Below are positions 18,472 through 27,738 of a DNA stretch of 62,107 nucleotides, piece after piece. The notes beneath the pieces are model-generated. The model did not search any database, had not been told where the DNA came from, and worked only from the letters and a program-made list of their open reading frames with translations. The stretch's first letter is position 1. Each line of letters begins with the position of its first letter. Source of the DNA: an uncultured Dysosmobacter sp. (GTDB lineage: Bacteria; Bacillota; Clostridia; Oscillospirales; Oscillospiraceae); NCBI RefSeq assembly GCF_947631165.1, contig NZ_CANRKH010000018.1, positions 1-62,107 on the forward strand, in the 5' to 3' direction. The position numbers were made by a program, and so were the translations under genes.

Positions 18472-19911
18472 GTGTTGGGAGGGAAAAACACAAGATGGGA
18501 AGCTCTGCGGCTGCGGGGCCTGCGGCAGCGGTGGATCTTCAACACCGTGATGCCGGTGTTCGTGGTGCTGGCGCTGATCGTGGTGCTGTTTTCAGCGGGC
18601 GTGTCCAACTACTATTACGGCTCCATGGAAAAGGGACTGGAGAGCCGGGCGCAGGCCCTGGCCAACTCCTTCAACGAGTATTTCATGGACAACGGCTACA
18701 ACAGCTATTACCAGCGGGCGGTCCGGTCAGCCGAGGGCTTTGAGGACAAAAACACCATTGAACTGCAATTTATCAATGGCCAGGGGAATATCGAGGTTTC
18801 CACCTCCGGCCTGACTGCAGGCACATCCCCTGGCACACCGGATATCCGCACCGCCATCGACCAGAACCAGATGGAGCCATTCCACGGCCGGGACCCGGAG
18901 ACAGGGGAGTCCATCATGGCGGTATCTCATCCCCTGGTGTTCAACGGCCGGGTCGTGGGGGTCATGCGGTTCGTTTCCTCCATGCGGCTGGTGGACCGTC
19001 AGGTGCTGCTGGCGGTGCTGGCCATCTGCGCGGTGGCGCTGGTGTGCATGCTGCTGGTCATTATTTCCAACCTGCTGTTCATCAACAATGTGGTAGAGCC
19101 GGTGGCGGTGGTGACAGAGGCCGCCAAGCGCATCTCTGCGGGCGGCTACGGCTTTCGCATCGAGAAGCGCTATCCCGATGAATTAGGGGAACTGGTGGAC
19201 AACATCAATGATATGTCCATGAAGATCGGACAGAATGAAAAGCTGAAGAGCGAGTTCATTTCCTCCGTTTCCCACGAGCTGCGTACGCCCCTCACCGCCA
19301 TCAACGGATGGGGCGAGACGATCTTGGAAGATCCTACCGGCGATCCGGTTCAGGTGCGGCGGGGGATCCGGATCATCCTCAACGAGACCCGCCGTCTCTC
19401 CACCATGGTGGAGGAGCTGCTGGAATTCTCCAAAATGGAGGACGGCCATTTCACCCTCCGCATTGAGCAGGTGGACCTGCAGGCGGAGTTCGAGGACGCT
19501 ATTTTCACCTACCAGGAGCTGTTCCGTCAGGAGGATATCCTGCTGGAATATGAGATGGGCGACGAACTGCTGCCGCCGGTGTCCGGCGATCCGGAGAGGC
19601 TGAAGCAGGTGTTCTGCAACGTGCTGGACAACGCTGCCAAGCACGGCGGTGCGGGAAAGCGCATCACCGCCTCCATAACCCGAGAGGACGGCCAGCAGGT
19701 GATCCGGGTCCGGGACTACGGTCCCGGCATCCCAGAGGAGGAACTGCCCTTCGTGAAGCAGAAATTCTATAAAGGATCCTCCAAGGCTCGAGGCAGCGGC
19801 ATCGGTCTGGCGGTGTGCGACGAGATCGTCCGCCTCCACGGCGGCGTCTTTGAGATCGGCAACGCCGAGGGCGGCGGCGCCGTGGTGACCATCCGCCTGC
19901 CGGAAGCTTAG
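18472..19911 (+). CDS. Sensor histidine kinase
   Basis: 479 residues from a GTG with GAGAGGAGG upstream. Layout: first membrane helix about 22-44, extracytoplasmic domain about 45-175, second helix about 177-205, HAMP (205-258), HisKA with H-box SSVSHELRTPLTA (phospho-His about 268), and HATPase with N box (NVLDNAAKHGG), G1 (RDYGPGIPEEE) and G2 (GSGIGLAV). The stop codon TAG is completed by the first base of the repeat element at 19911, so the C-terminus may have been altered by that insertion. It should phosphorylate the regulator at 16968. Confidence 0.94.
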   Translation: MLGGKNTRWEALRLRGLRQRWIFNTVMPVFVVLALIVVLFSAGVSNYYYGSMEKGLESRAQALANSFNEYFMDNGYNSYYQRAVRSAEGFEDKNTIELQFINGQGNIEVSTSGLTAGTSPGTPDIRTAIDQNQMEPFHGRDPETGESIMAVSHPLVFNGRVVGVMRFVSSMRLVDRQVLLAVLAICAVALVCMLLVIISNLLFINNVVEPVAVVTEAAKRISAGGYGFRIEKRYPDELGELVDNINDMSMKIGQNEKLKSEFISSVSHELRTPLTAINGWGETILEDPTGDPVQVRRGIRIILNETRRLSTMVEELLEFSKMEDGHFTLRIEQVDLQAEFEDAIFTYQELFRQEDILLEYEMGDELLPPVSGDPERLKQVFCNVLDNAAKHGGAGKRITASITREDGQQVIRVRDYGPGIPEEELPFVKQKFYKGSSKARGSGIGLAVCDEIVRLHGGVFEIGNAEGGGAVVTIRLPEA

Positions 19912-20069
19912 AACTCGTATTCACAAGCGTTAAACGCCGTCTGTGGGGGCCTTTTCCCACCATACTGCGTTGCTTTTCCTTGAAATACACAAACTACCTG
20001 CGTCAAAGCGCCTTGCCTGCCGGGAAGATCCTTGCCCATCCGGCATTTCTCGCTTATGAATACAGGTCC
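19911..20069. repeat. MITE-like dispersed repeat, copy 1
   Basis: 159 bp beginning GAACTCGTATTCA and ending TGAATACAGGTCC, an imperfect 13-bp terminal inverted repeat. It aligns along its whole length with 34277-34436 (shared CTCGTATTCACAA, ACTGCGT, CATCCGGCATT). No coding capacity. It abuts the histidine-kinase stop; flanks are TTA and ATA. Confidence 0.8.
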
Positions 20070-20085
20070 ATAGTAGAACAAATGT

Positions 20086-20114
20086 TTGCTTTTCGCAAAT
20101 CGATGTGATATAAT
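20086..20114 (+). promoter_or_regulatory. Promoter of the DUF1385 gene
   Basis: TTGCTT (20086-20091), 17-bp spacer, perfect TATAAT (20109-20114), 18 bp before the ATG at 20133. Confidence 0.7.
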
Positions 20115-20132
20115 ATACAGAAAGGAAATCCC

Positions 20133-21104
20133 ATGGCAGAGAATAGATCCTGCGCCTTCCGCACCAGCATCGGCGGACAGGCGCTCATTGAAGGCATTTT
20201 GATGCGCGGCCCGGAGAAGCAGGCCATCGTGGTCCGGGACCAGGGGGGAAACCTGGTGGAAAAGGTGGAGGACCTGAAGTTCATCAAGGACCGCTATCCC
20301 ATCCTGGGCGTGCCTCTGATCCGGGGGACAGTGAACTTTCTGGACTCCATGGTCAACGGCGTGAAGGCGCTGATGTACTCCGCCGACTTTTACCCGGAGG
20401 AGGAAGCGGCCCAGCCCTCCAAATTTGAGATGTGGCTGGAAAAGCATCTTTCCAGCAAAAAGCTGGAGAGCGCCGTCGTGGCCCTGGCGGTGGTGCTGGG
20501 TGTGGGAATGAGCGTGTTTTTGTTCATGGTGCTGCCCACGCTGGTCACCGGCGGGATTCTCCACTTTTTCCCGGGCTTTCCCATGTGGGGGCGGAACCTG
20601 GTGGAGGGAATCTTGAAGATATTGATCTTCCTGCTGTACCTGATCTTCTGCTCAAGGCAGAAGGACATCTACCGGGTGTTCCAGTACCACGGGGCGGAGC
20701 ACAAGACCATCTTCTGCTATGAGGCGGGCCTGCCGCTGACGGTGGAGAACGTCCGTGTCCAGCCCCGGCACCATCCCCGGTGCGGCACCAGCTTTTTGTT
20801 CGTGGTGATTTTCGTGTCCATCCTGTTCTCCAGCGTGGTGTTCGGCATCTGGCCCATTACAAACGCTTGGCTGCGGACGCTGATCCATCTGCTCCTGCTG
20901 CCCCTGGTGGTGGGCGTCACCTATGAGTTCAACCGCTGGGTGGGCCGCCATGTTCAAGACAGCGGTCTGGCCAAGGTCCTGACGGCTCCCGGCATGTGGA
21001 TGCAGAACTTCACCACCAACGAGCCGGACGACAGCATGATCGAATGTGCCATCCGGTCCTTGGAGCTGGTACTGCCCTCGGAAAAGGGAAAAGACGAGTG
21101 GTAA
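20133..21104 (+). CDS. DUF1385 family membrane protein
   Basis: 323 residues. The family signature opens the protein (SIGGQALIEGILMRGP), and the conserved FQYHGAEHKTIFCYE and HPRCGTSFLFVV segments follow, with three to four hydrophobic helices between. In Firmicutes this family is regularly encoded next to prmC and prfA, and it is here directly before prmC. Function unknown; the His/Cys pattern in YHGAEHK...HPRCG hints at metal binding. Confidence 0.88.
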   Translation: MAENRSCAFRTSIGGQALIEGILMRGPEKQAIVVRDQGGNLVEKVEDLKFIKDRYPILGVPLIRGTVNFLDSMVNGVKALMYSADFYPEEEAAQPSKFEMWLEKHLSSKKLESAVVALAVVLGVGMSVFLFMVLPTLVTGGILHFFPGFPMWGRNLVEGILKILIFLLYLIFCSRQKDIYRVFQYHGAEHKTIFCYEAGLPLTVENVRVQPRHHPRCGTSFLFVVIFVSILFSSVVFGIWPITNAWLRTLIHLLLLPLVVGVTYEFNRWVGRHVQDSGLAKVLTAPGMWMQNFTTNEPDDSMIECAIRSLELVLPSEKGKDEW

Positions 21105-21153
21105 TGGACCGTTGTTCGTGCAAGATTCCTAAATTTTCTATACGGAGCGACAT

Positions 21154-22020
21154 ATGGCGACAACATATAACAATCTGTATTTGGATATCCGCCAGCAATT
21201 GAAGCGGTCCGGCATTGACGCCGCGACCCTGGAGGCCCGGGAGCTGGTGTGTTTCGGCACCGGCAAGAGCCGGGAAGAGCTGAGCCGGGATGGCGGGCTG
21301 TACGCCTCGCCAGAGCTGGAGCAGAAGGTCCGGGAGCTGGTGGCCCGCCATCTGGCGGGGGAGCCGGTGGCCTATCTCATCGGCGAGTGGGAGTTTTACG
21401 GCCTGCCCCTGGACATCTCTCCGGATGTGCTGATCCCCCGGCCGGACACGGAGGTCCTGGCGGAGCAGGCCATCGGCTATGTCAAGACCCTGGGGGACTG
21501 CCGGGTCCTGGACCTCTGCGCCGGCAGCGGCTGCATCGGTCTGGCGGTAGCTGCTCAGGCGCCGCAGGCCCGAGCTGTGCTGGGGGAGTGGTCCGACGCG
21601 GCGCTGAAGATCTGCCGTCAGAACATCCGCCGCAACGGCCTCACCGGCCGGGTAGTGCCCATGCAGGCGGATGCCCGGGAGCGGCCGGAGCGGTCCCTGG
21701 GGGAATTTGACTGCATCGTCTCCAATCCCCCCTACATTCCCCGGGCGGATATCGAGGCGCTGGACCCCTCTGTGCGGGATTATGAGCCCCGTCTGGCCCT
21801 GGACGGCGGCGAGGACGGTCTGGACTTCTACCGTTCCATTTCCGAAAAGTGGAAGGCGGCCCTGGTCCCCGGCGGACGGCTGTACTTTGAAGTGGGCATC
21901 GGCCAGGCCGACAGCGTGCTCCGCATCATGCGCTCCCAGGGCTTTGGCGATATCCAGATCGTGAAGGACCTCCGCGGCATCCCCCGGGTGGTGTTCGGCA
22001 CGCTGTGCACGGAGATCTGA
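21154..22020 (+). CDS. prmC: Release factor glutamine N5-methyltransferase
   Basis: 288 residues. N-terminal helical domain, then a class I SAM methyltransferase with VLDLCAGSGCIGLAVA (SAM binding) and the diagnostic NPPY at 191-194. It methylates the GGQ glutamine of peptide-chain release factors. It follows the DUF1385 gene by about 50 bp. Confidence 0.95.
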   Translation: MATTYNNLYLDIRQQLKRSGIDAATLEARELVCFGTGKSREELSRDGGLYASPELEQKVRELVARHLAGEPVAYLIGEWEFYGLPLDISPDVLIPRPDTEVLAEQAIGYVKTLGDCRVLDLCAGSGCIGLAVAAQAPQARAVLGEWSDAALKICRQNIRRNGLTGRVVPMQADARERPERSLGEFDCIVSNPPYIPRADIEALDPSVRDYEPRLALDGGEDGLDFYRSISEKWKAALVPGGRLYFEVGIGQADSVLRIMRSQGFGDIQIVKDLRGIPRVVFGTLCTEI

Positions 22021-22092
22021 CGGACAATGAATGATGGACACATTGTCAATTATCAATTGTCCATTACAGTTACAGTTTAGGAGGAAACACAT

Positions 22093-23199
22093 ATGGCAAA
22101 AGATAAAGGGCCGCTGCCCACCGCGGCGCCGGCTTCCGACAAGAAGCGGGCTATCGATACCGCTATGGCCCAGATCGAGAAGATGTATGGCAAGGGTTCC
22201 ATCATGCGCTTCGGCGACAAAGCGGACCTGAATGTGGACTTCATCCCCACTGGCTCCCTGGCCCTGGACGTGGCCCTGGGCATCGGCGGCCTGCCCAAGG
22301 GCCGCATCGTGGAGATCTACGGACCGGAGTCCTCCGGCAAGACGACCCTGGCCCTTCATGTGGTGGCCGAGGCCCAGAAGCGGGGAGGCGAGGTGGCCTT
22401 CGTGGACGCGGAGCACGCTCTGGACCCCACCTACGCCCGTGCCCTGGGGGTCAACGTGGAGGAGATGCTCATCTCCCAGCCAGACACCGGCGAGCAGGCC
22501 CTGGAGATCACCGAGGCCCTGGTCCGCTCCGGCGCCATCGACGTGATCGTGGTGGACTCTGTGGCGGCGCTGGTGCCCCGGGCGGAGATCGAGGGCGAGA
22601 TGGGCGACAGCTATGTGGGCCTCCAGGCCCGGCTGATGAGCCAGGCCCTGCGGAAGCTAACCGGCGCCATCGGCAAGACCAACACCATCGTCATTTTTAT
22701 CAACCAGCTCCGTGAGAAGGTGGGCGTCATGTACGGCAACCCGGAGGTCACCACCGGCGGCCGGGCGCTGAAGTTCTATTCCTCCGTCCGCATCGAGGTG
22801 CGCCGCATCGAGGCGCTGAAAAACGGCAGCGAGATCGTGGGCAACCGCACCCGGGCCAAGGTGGTGAAGAACAAGATGGCGCCCCCCTTCCGGGAGGCGG
22901 AGTTCGACATCATGTACGGCGAAGGCATCGCCCGCATCGGCGAGCTGGTGGACCTGGGCGTGAAGCTGGACCTGGTGCAGAAATCCGGCTCCTGGTTCTC
23001 CATGGGGGAGACCCGCATTGGCCAGGGCCGGGATGCCGCCAAGAAGTACTTGGAGGATAACCCGGAGATCGCCGCCCAGCTGGAAGCGGATATCCGCAAG
23101 AACTTCGATAAGCTGATGAGCAATCAGGCCCGGATCGCCGCCAAGGCGGCGGGCCGCGCCGTGGACGTGAGCGCCGACGATTTCAAGGATGAGGATTGA
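22093..23199 (+). CDS. recA: Recombinase RecA
   Basis: 368 residues, full length. Walker A GPESSGKT (77-84), the [12 protein letters not shown]alker B strand, L1/L2 loops with [18 protein letters not shown] and [15 protein letters not shown], and an acidic C-terminus. AGGAGG precedes the ATG. No Gram-positive LexA box (GAACNNNNGTTC) is visible in the 72-bp spacer, which instead holds overlapping inverted repeats built from ATTGTC/GACAAT. SOS control may act further upstream or be absent. Confidence 0.98.
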   Translation: MAKDKGPLPTAAPASDKKRAIDTAMAQIEKMYGKGSIMRFGDKADLNVDFIPTGSLALDVALGIGGLPKGRIVEIYGPESSGKTTLALHVVAEAQKRGGEVAFVDAEHALDPTYARALGVNVEEMLISQPDTGEQALEITEALVRSGAIDVIVVDSVAALVPRAEIEGEMGDSYVGLQARLMSQALRKLTGAIGKTNTIVIFINQLREKVGVMYGNPEVTTGGRALKFYSSVRIEVRRIEALKNGSEIVGNRTRAKVVKNKMAPPFREAEFDIMYGEGIARIGELVDLGVKLDLVQKSGSWFSMGETRIGQGRDAAKKYLEDNPEIAAQLEADIRKNFDKLMSNQARIAAKAAGRAVDVSADDFKDED

Positions 23200-23809
23200 C
23201 CGGATCGAATCGTCCAGGCATAAGCGGGGACGGGTCCTGGTCTTTCTGGAGGACGGCGCCTGCCTGAAGATCACAGAGCAGGAGCTGCTGGATTTCGGCC
23301 TCCGGACCGGAGATGAGCTGGACGGCGGAACGCTGGCCCGTCTGAAGGAGGCCGCCGGAGTTTCCAACGTGAAGGCCGCGGCGGCGGACCTCATCGGCAA
23401 GCGGGCCATGAGCCGCGCCAGTCTGGAAAAGAAGCTGCGGGAAAAAGGGGCCTCCCAGGCGGAGGCCCGGTACGCCGCCGAGTGGCTGGAGGCCATCGGC
23501 GCCATCGACGACGCGGACTACGCTGCCCTGCTGGCCCGGCACTGCGCTGACCTGGGCTACGGCCCTGCCCGCATCCGGGACAAGCTCTATGAAAAGGGCG
23601 TTCCCCGGGAGCTGTGGGACGACGCCTTGGACCGGCTTCCGGACCCGGCGGAGCAGATCGACCGGTTTCTGGAGAGCAAGCTCCGGGGGCAGCTGCCGGA
23701 CCAGCGGGAGAAGAAGCGGCTCAGCGACGCGCTGATCCGCCGGGGCTATTCCTGGGGTGATGTGAAGGCGGCCTGGAACCGGCTGGGGTCTGAGACCTGG
23801 GAGGACTGA
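23189..23809 (+). CDS. recX: Regulatory protein RecX
   Basis: 206 residues overlapping the end of recA by 11 bp, so translation is coupled. Three-helix RecX repeats are visible ([65 protein letters not shown]). RecX binds RecA filaments and limits their activity. Confidence 0.93.
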   Translation: MRIDRIESSRHKRGRVLVFLEDGACLKITEQELLDFGLRTGDELDGGTLARLKEAAGVSNVKAAAADLIGKRAMSRASLEKKLREKGASQAEARYAAEWLEAIGAIDDADYAALLARHCADLGYGPARIRDKLYEKGVPRELWDDALDRLPDPAEQIDRFLESKLRGQLPDQREKKRLSDALIRRGYSWGDVKAAWNRLGSETWED

Positions 23810-23815
23810 CCCCAC

Positions 23816-24079
23816 TCAGTCGTCGCCTGCGGGAATGTCCTCTGCCAGCTCCGCCGCCAGACGGACGCCGAAGAGGATGCCGGAGCGGAAGGCCTCGGCA
23901 TGGCGTTCCTGCGTCAGGATCTGGATGGCGTCCTGCAAACACCAGGCGGTCTGCCGGTCCAGTGTGTTCAGGATATCCAGGATCCGGTTTTCCTCGTGGG
24001 AGCAGGGCGGCTCCAGAGCCGCTTTTCCCAAAAGGCGCATGTTTTCACCGTAGATCATGGCGGTCAATATATTAGACAT
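23816..24079 (-). CDS. DUF6809-like small protein
   Basis: 87 residues from the ATG at 24079 with GGGAGGG upstream; in-frame upstream ATGs at 24097 and 24130 would include the palindrome and are not preferred. All-helical (MSNILTAMIYGENMRLLGK, later RILDILNTLDRQTAWCLQDA and FRSGILFGVRLAAEL), resembling small proteins adjacent to XRE regulators in Clostridia. It is divergent from the XRE gene at 24157 and shares its palindromic control region. Function unknown. Confidence 0.65.
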   Translation of the reverse strand: MSNILTAMIYGENMRLLGKAALEPPCSHEENRILDILNTLDRQTAWCLQDAIQILTQERHAEAFRSGILFGVRLAAELAEDIPAGDD

Positions 24080-24103
24080 AAAAGTGTCCCTCCCCATTGA
24101 AAA

Positions 24104-24141
24104 TGTTCCTTTAAGTGGAGTATACTCCACTTAAAGGAACA
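24104..24141. promoter_or_regulatory. Perfect 38-bp palindrome between divergent genes
   Basis: The arms run from TGTTCC (24104) through AAGTGGAG to the centre TATA at 24121-24124 and back to GGAACA (24141) without a mismatch. It lies between the DUF6809-like gene and the XRE gene, 15 bp from the latter's start. It is most simply an operator for the dimeric XRE repressor controlling both directions. Confidence 0.75.
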
Positions 24142-24156
24142 AGTCAAGAGGTAATC

Positions 24157-24399
24157 ATGAAAACAACCGTTTTATTAAAGGATAGAGTGCGTAAACTGCG
24201 GAAGCAGGCAGGATTGAGCCAGCAGCAGCTTGGAGAAGTCCTTGGATTAACTCATAAATCCATCAGTATGTTGGAAAGCGGAGACCGCAGCACGACTATC
24301 GAAAAGCTGGTCGTTTTGGCGGAGTATTTCCATGTCTCCACAGACTATCTGCTGGGCATCACCGACGACCCCGCTTGGCGGGGCGGACCACTTGAGTAA
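24157..24399 (+). CDS. XRE-family HTH regulator
   Basis: 80 residues from ATG 24157. The helix-turn-helix occupies about 12-66 (LRKQAGLSQQQLGEVLGLTHKSISMLESGDR), followed by the usual STDYLLGITDDP tail. Probably binds the 38-bp palindrome just upstream. rimO starts 17 bp after its stop. Confidence 0.9.
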   Translation: MKTTVLLKDRVRKLRKQAGLSQQQLGEVLGLTHKSISMLESGDRSTTIEKLVVLAEYFHVSTDYLLGITDDPAWRGGPLE

Positions 24400-24415
24400 A
24401 CCGGAGGAAACCATT

Positions 24416-25732
24416 TTGGGTTACAACATATCATTTATCTCCCTGGGCTGCGCCAAGAACCAGGTGAACTGCGAACAGATGATGGCCGCCGTCCAGGCGG
24501 CGGGCCACGCCATCCAGGCCGCCCCGGAGGGGGCCGACGTGGTGGTGGTGAACACCTGCGGTTTTCTGGCCTCTGCCTGCGAGGAGGCTATCGACAACAT
24601 CCTGGAGATGGCGGAGCTGAAAAAGGCGGGCCGGGTTAAGAAGATCCTGGTCACCGGCTGCATGGCCCAGCGATACAAGCAGGACGTGCTCAGCGAGCTG
24701 CCGGAGGTGGACGGCGTCCTGGGCACCGGCAGCTACGGCGACATCGCCCAGGCCATCGACGAGGTGATGGCAAAGGGCCTGCGGCCCTGCCACCTGGGCA
24801 ACATCCACACCGCCAACCAGAGCGGGGAGCGCATTTTGTCCACGCCTCCCTGGTACGCCTATCTCCGCATCGCCGAGGGCTGCGACAACCACTGCGCCTA
24901 CTGTGTGATTCCGTCCCTCCGGGGCAAGTACCGCAGCCGCCCCATGGGGGAGCTGCTGGACGAGGCGGCGGAGCTGGCCTCCGCCGGGGTGAAGGAGCTG
25001 CTGGTGATTGCCCAGGATATAACCCGCTACGGCACGGACCTGAATGGGGAGCATCAGCTGGCACAGCTCCTGCGGGAGCTGTGCAAATTGGACTTCCACT
25101 GGATCCGCTTGCATTACCTTTATCCCGACGAAATCACCGGCGAGCTGATCGACACCATCGCGGAGGAATCGAAGATCGTCAAATATCTGGACATTCCCAT
25201 CCAGCACTGCAATGACGGCATTTTGAAGGCCATGAACCGCCGGGACACCAAGGTGTCCCTGACGGAGATGCTGGGCAGGCTCCGGGACCGCATTCCCGGC
25301 CTGGTGCTGCGCACCAGCCTCATCACCGGCCTCCCCGGTGAGGGGGAGGCGGAGTTCGAGGAGCTGTGTGCTTTCCTGCGGGACGTGAAGATCGAGCGGG
25401 CCGGGGTGTTCCCCTTCTCCCCGGAGGAGGGCACCAAAGCCGCCCTGATGGATCATGTGGACACCGAGGAGGCCCAGCGCCGGGCAGAGCTGGCGGTGGA
25501 CGTCCAGTCCGATGTCATCGACGCATACAACGAATCCCTTTTGGGTGAGGAGCGGGAGGTCCTGTGCGAGGGCTTTGACGGCCAGATGTTCTTCGGCCGC
25601 AGCTACGCCGAGTCCCCGGACATCGACGGCCGCATCTGGTTCGCCGCTGACGAAGAAATTCAACCCGGTACTTTTGTGACTGTCCGCCTCACCGGCACTA
25701 TGGACGGCGAGCTGACAGGGGAACTGGCATGA
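24416..25732 (+). CDS. rimO: Ribosomal protein S12 methylthiotransferase RimO
   Basis: 438 residues from TTG 24416, chosen because GGAGG (24403-24407) is well spaced and the protein then begins at the conserved NISFISLGCAKNQVN. N-terminal UPF0004 domain with its Cys residues (SLGC, NTCGF, TGCMAQR), radical-SAM motif CxxxCxxC at about 156-163 (CDNHCAYC), and a C-terminal TRAM domain. It adds a methylthio group to the conserved Asp of S12 using two 4Fe-4S clusters. Confidence 0.96.
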   Translation: MGYNISFISLGCAKNQVNCEQMMAAVQAAGHAIQAAPEGADVVVVNTCGFLASACEEAIDNILEMAELKKAGRVKKILVTGCMAQRYKQDVLSELPEVDGVLGTGSYGDIAQAIDEVMAKGLRPCHLGNIHTANQSGERILSTPPWYAYLRIAEGCDNHCAYCVIPSLRGKYRSRPMGELLDEAAELASAGVKELLVIAQDITRYGTDLNGEHQLAQLLRELCKLDFHWIRLHYLYPDEITGELIDTIAEESKIVKYLDIPIQHCNDGILKAMNRRDTKVSLTEMLGRLRDRIPGLVLRTSLITGLPGEGEAEFEELCAFLRDVKIERAGVFPFSPEEGTKAALMDHVDTEEAQRRAELAVDVQSDVIDAYNESLLGEEREVLCEGFDGQMFFGRSYAESPDIDGRIWFAADEEIQPGTFVTVRLTGTMDGELTGELA

Positions 25733-26004
25733 GCTCGCCGCTGGAGGTCATCCCCGGCGTGGGGCCCCGCATCGCCAAGGTCATGGAGGCCATGGGCATC
25801 CGGCAGGTGTTCGACCTGGCGGGCCGGGACCCGGAAGAGCTGTATCGTCGGGAGTGTTTGATGAAGGGCTATCGGGAGGACCGCTGCGCCCTGTATGTCT
25901 GGCGGACGGCAGTATACTACGCCGAACACCCGCAGCCGGACCCGGAAAAATTGAAGTGGTGGTACTGGAAGGACAAGCCGTACCCAGAGGAGGAAAAGCC
26001 ATGA
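25729..26004 (+). CDS. Helix-hairpin-helix protein (Cdd1-like)
   Basis: 91 residues overlapping the rimO stop by 4 bp. The helix-hairpin-helix LEVIPGVGPRIAKVMEAMGI and later LYRRECLMKGYREDRCALYVWRTAVYYA fit the pathogenicity-locus/Cdd1 family, small proteins presumed to contact DNA. Role unknown. Confidence 0.82.
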   Translation: MSSPLEVIPGVGPRIAKVMEAMGIRQVFDLAGRDPEELYRRECLMKGYREDRCALYVWRTAVYYAEHPQPDPEKLKWWYWKDKPYPEEEKP

Positions 26005-26576
26005 ATTTGCCCAATAAGCTGACGATGCTGCGCATCCTGCTGATCCCTGTGTTTATGGTAGTATTGTACTGGGACTTTCCCGGCGCGGCTTATGTGGCGC
26101 TGGTCATCTTCATCGCGGCCAGCCTGACGGACCTGCTGGACGGCAAGATCGCCCGGGCCAGGAACCTGGTGACGGACTTCGGCAAGTTCGCCGACCCTCT
26201 GGCGGACAAGATGCTGGTCACCGCCGCCATGCTGTGGTTCGTGGAGTGCGGGCGGATGCCCGCCTGGATGCTGCTGATCGTCATCTGCCGGGAATTTGCT
26301 GTCAGCGGCCTGCGGATGATCGCCAGCGACAAGGGCCGGGTCATCGCCGCCGGGTGGTCCGGCAAGGTCAAGACCGCCTCCACCATGGTCTGCATCGTGG
26401 TGATGCTGCTGCTTGGCCCCGAGATCGCCTGGGCCGCTTCCGATCCCCTTACCGCCATGCCCATCGGGTGGCTCTCCTGGATCGACCCCGTATGCGGCTG
26501 GATCATCACCCTGACCACCCTGTACTCCGGCGTGGAGTATTTCATGAAAAACAAGGACATCATCGCGTCCTTTTGA
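26001..26576 (+). CDS. pgsA: CDP-diacylglycerol--glycerol-3-phosphate 3-phosphatidyltransferase
   Basis: 191 residues from ATG 26001 (GAGGAGG just upstream; ATGA overlap with the previous gene). The CDP-alcohol phosphatidyltransferase signature is intact: DLLDGKIARARNLVTDFGKF followed by ADPLADK. Five or so membrane helices. Makes phosphatidylglycerophosphate in phosphatidylglycerol synthesis. Confidence 0.95.
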   Translation: MNLPNKLTMLRILLIPVFMVVLYWDFPGAAYVALVIFIAASLTDLLDGKIARARNLVTDFGKFADPLADKMLVTAAMLWFVECGRMPAWMLLIVICREFAVSGLRMIASDKGRVIAAGWSGKVKTASTMVCIVVMLLLGPEIAWAASDPLTAMPIGWLSWIDPVCGWIITLTTLYSGVEYFMKNKDIIASF

Positions 26577-26609
26577 AAAAACCGCCGCCCCGGCCGGGCG
26601 GCGGTTTTT
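26576..26609. terminator. Bidirectional terminator after pgsA
   Basis: AAAAACCGCCGCCC and GGGCGGCGGTTTTT form a perfect 14-bp stem. It serves pgsA (plus) and the convergent membrane-protein gene (minus). Confidence 0.92.
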
Positions 26610-26957
26610 CTATGCTTGGAAACGGCGGAGCCAGAGCAGCATCGCCATGCCGCCCAGCCATACCGACAGGATATCCCAGGGGTCCGACACGGACCTGGCC
26701 AGATACAGAGGTGTCACAACCTCCCAGAAAGCCCCACATCCCAGCAGAAACAGGGAGGCGGGCAGGACCCGCCGCACCGGCGGACGGCGAGCCGCCGCCA
26801 GCAGGGCGTTCAGAATGCACAGCATCAGCCCGCCCGCCAGAAAATCTGCCCCATACCAGGCCAGCAGGCGGCTGCCGGTGAGGGGAACCAGCAGAAAGCG
26901 GTTCAGGGCGTAAGCGGCGGCGGGGGCCGCCATAGGCGGCAGATATCGCTTCACCAT
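26610..26957 (-). CDS. Small integral membrane protein
   Basis: 115 residues with three or four hydrophobic helices (AAPAAAYALNRFLLVPL; LLAWYGADFLAGGLMLCILNALL; VLPASLFLLGCGAFWEVV; DPWDILSVWLGGMAMLLWL). The DPWDILSVWLGG end recalls VanZ-like or related proteins. It starts 2 bp after the XRE/zinc-ribbon gene, so the two are co-transcribed. Function unknown. Confidence 0.7.
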   Translation of the reverse strand: MVKRYLPPMAAPAAAYALNRFLLVPLTGSRLLAWYGADFLAGGLMLCILNALLAAARRPPVRRVLPASLFLLGCGAFWEVVTPLYLARSVSDPWDILSVWLGGMAMLLWLRRFQA

Positions 26958-26959
26958 CT

Positions 26960-27652
26960 TCAGAAGATAGAGAGGATCAGCAGCGCCAGAATGACGGCCC
27001 CTACCACGCCCCAGAAGCCGATGCCGCCCTCCTTGGGCAGCTCCGGCAGGTCCATGGCCTGGGGCTTTTGGAGCAGCGCGTCCTCCTCCTCACCGCAGTC
27101 CTCCACGATCCGCAGGTCGAAAATGCCCCGGTCCAGATGGGAAGTGATGTACTGGGCGGCACTGTCCGTCAGGCCCCGCCGCAGCACGGCGCGGTAATAG
27201 CCGCTGCCGTTGGCTTCGGGAATGAGGGCCAGCGATTCCTCCGGGGAGAGGCCGCAGTATTTGTTTAGCTCCTGGGTGTATTGTTCCTTGCGGCTGACGG
27301 ACCAGAGGGAAGTGGTGACGGCGTACCGCGGTCCCCGGGGCGGGGTGTCCGGCAGATGGTAGCCGCAGACAGGACAGATGGTGCCCTTCACCTCTCGCCC
27401 GCAGCAGGAGCAGGTATCCGGCATCTGGTAGGCGGGAGCGCCGCCCTCCTTGGGCTCCTTGCCCAGCAGCACATAATCGGCGGAGACGTGGAGCGCCTCG
27501 CACAGCCTGGCGACGGTCACGGCGTCGGGGATGGTCTGTCCGCTCTCCCATTTGCTGACGGCCTGGCGGGTGACGCCCGCCAGCTCGCCCAGCTGCTCCT
27601 GGGTCAGCCCGGCGGCCTTCCGCACGGCGGCGATCCGGTCTTGTAATTCCAT
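26960..27652 (-). CDS. XRE regulator with zinc ribbon and C-terminal membrane anchor
   Basis: 230 residues. HTH at about 4-60 (VRKAAGLTQEQLGELAGVTR, then QAVSKWESG), a zinc ribbon CSCCGREVKGTICPVCGYHL, a central unknown domain and one C-terminal membrane helix (GFWGVVGAVILALLILSIF). The membrane-tethered DNA-binding design suggests control by a membrane signal, possibly the co-encoded membrane protein. A promoter (TTGTCA near 27720, TATAAT at 27696-27691, minus strand) is overlapped by GTTGACA/TGTCAAC repeats likely bound by this protein. Confidence 0.85.
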   Translation of the reverse strand: MELQDRIAAVRKAAGLTQEQLGELAGVTRQAVSKWESGQTIPDAVTVARLCEALHVSADYVLLGKEPKEGGAPAYQMPDTCSCCGREVKGTICPVCGYHLPDTPPRGPRYAVTTSLWSVSRKEQYTQELNKYCGLSPEESLALIPEANGSGYYRAVLRRGLTDSAAQYITSHLDRGIFDLRIVEDCGEEEDALLQKPQAMDLPELPKEGGIGFWGVVGAVILALLILSIF

Positions 27653-27738
27653 GGGCCTCTTCTCCTTTGTCCATTGAGGATATTAAAGATATTATATGAC
27701 ATTGGCCTCCCGGTTGACAAGCGACAGGACATGGAAAT

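Noticed and set aside
22021..22092. LexA box upstream of recA
   Set aside because: Only GACAAT/ATTGTC repeats are present; no GAACNNNNGTTC motif.
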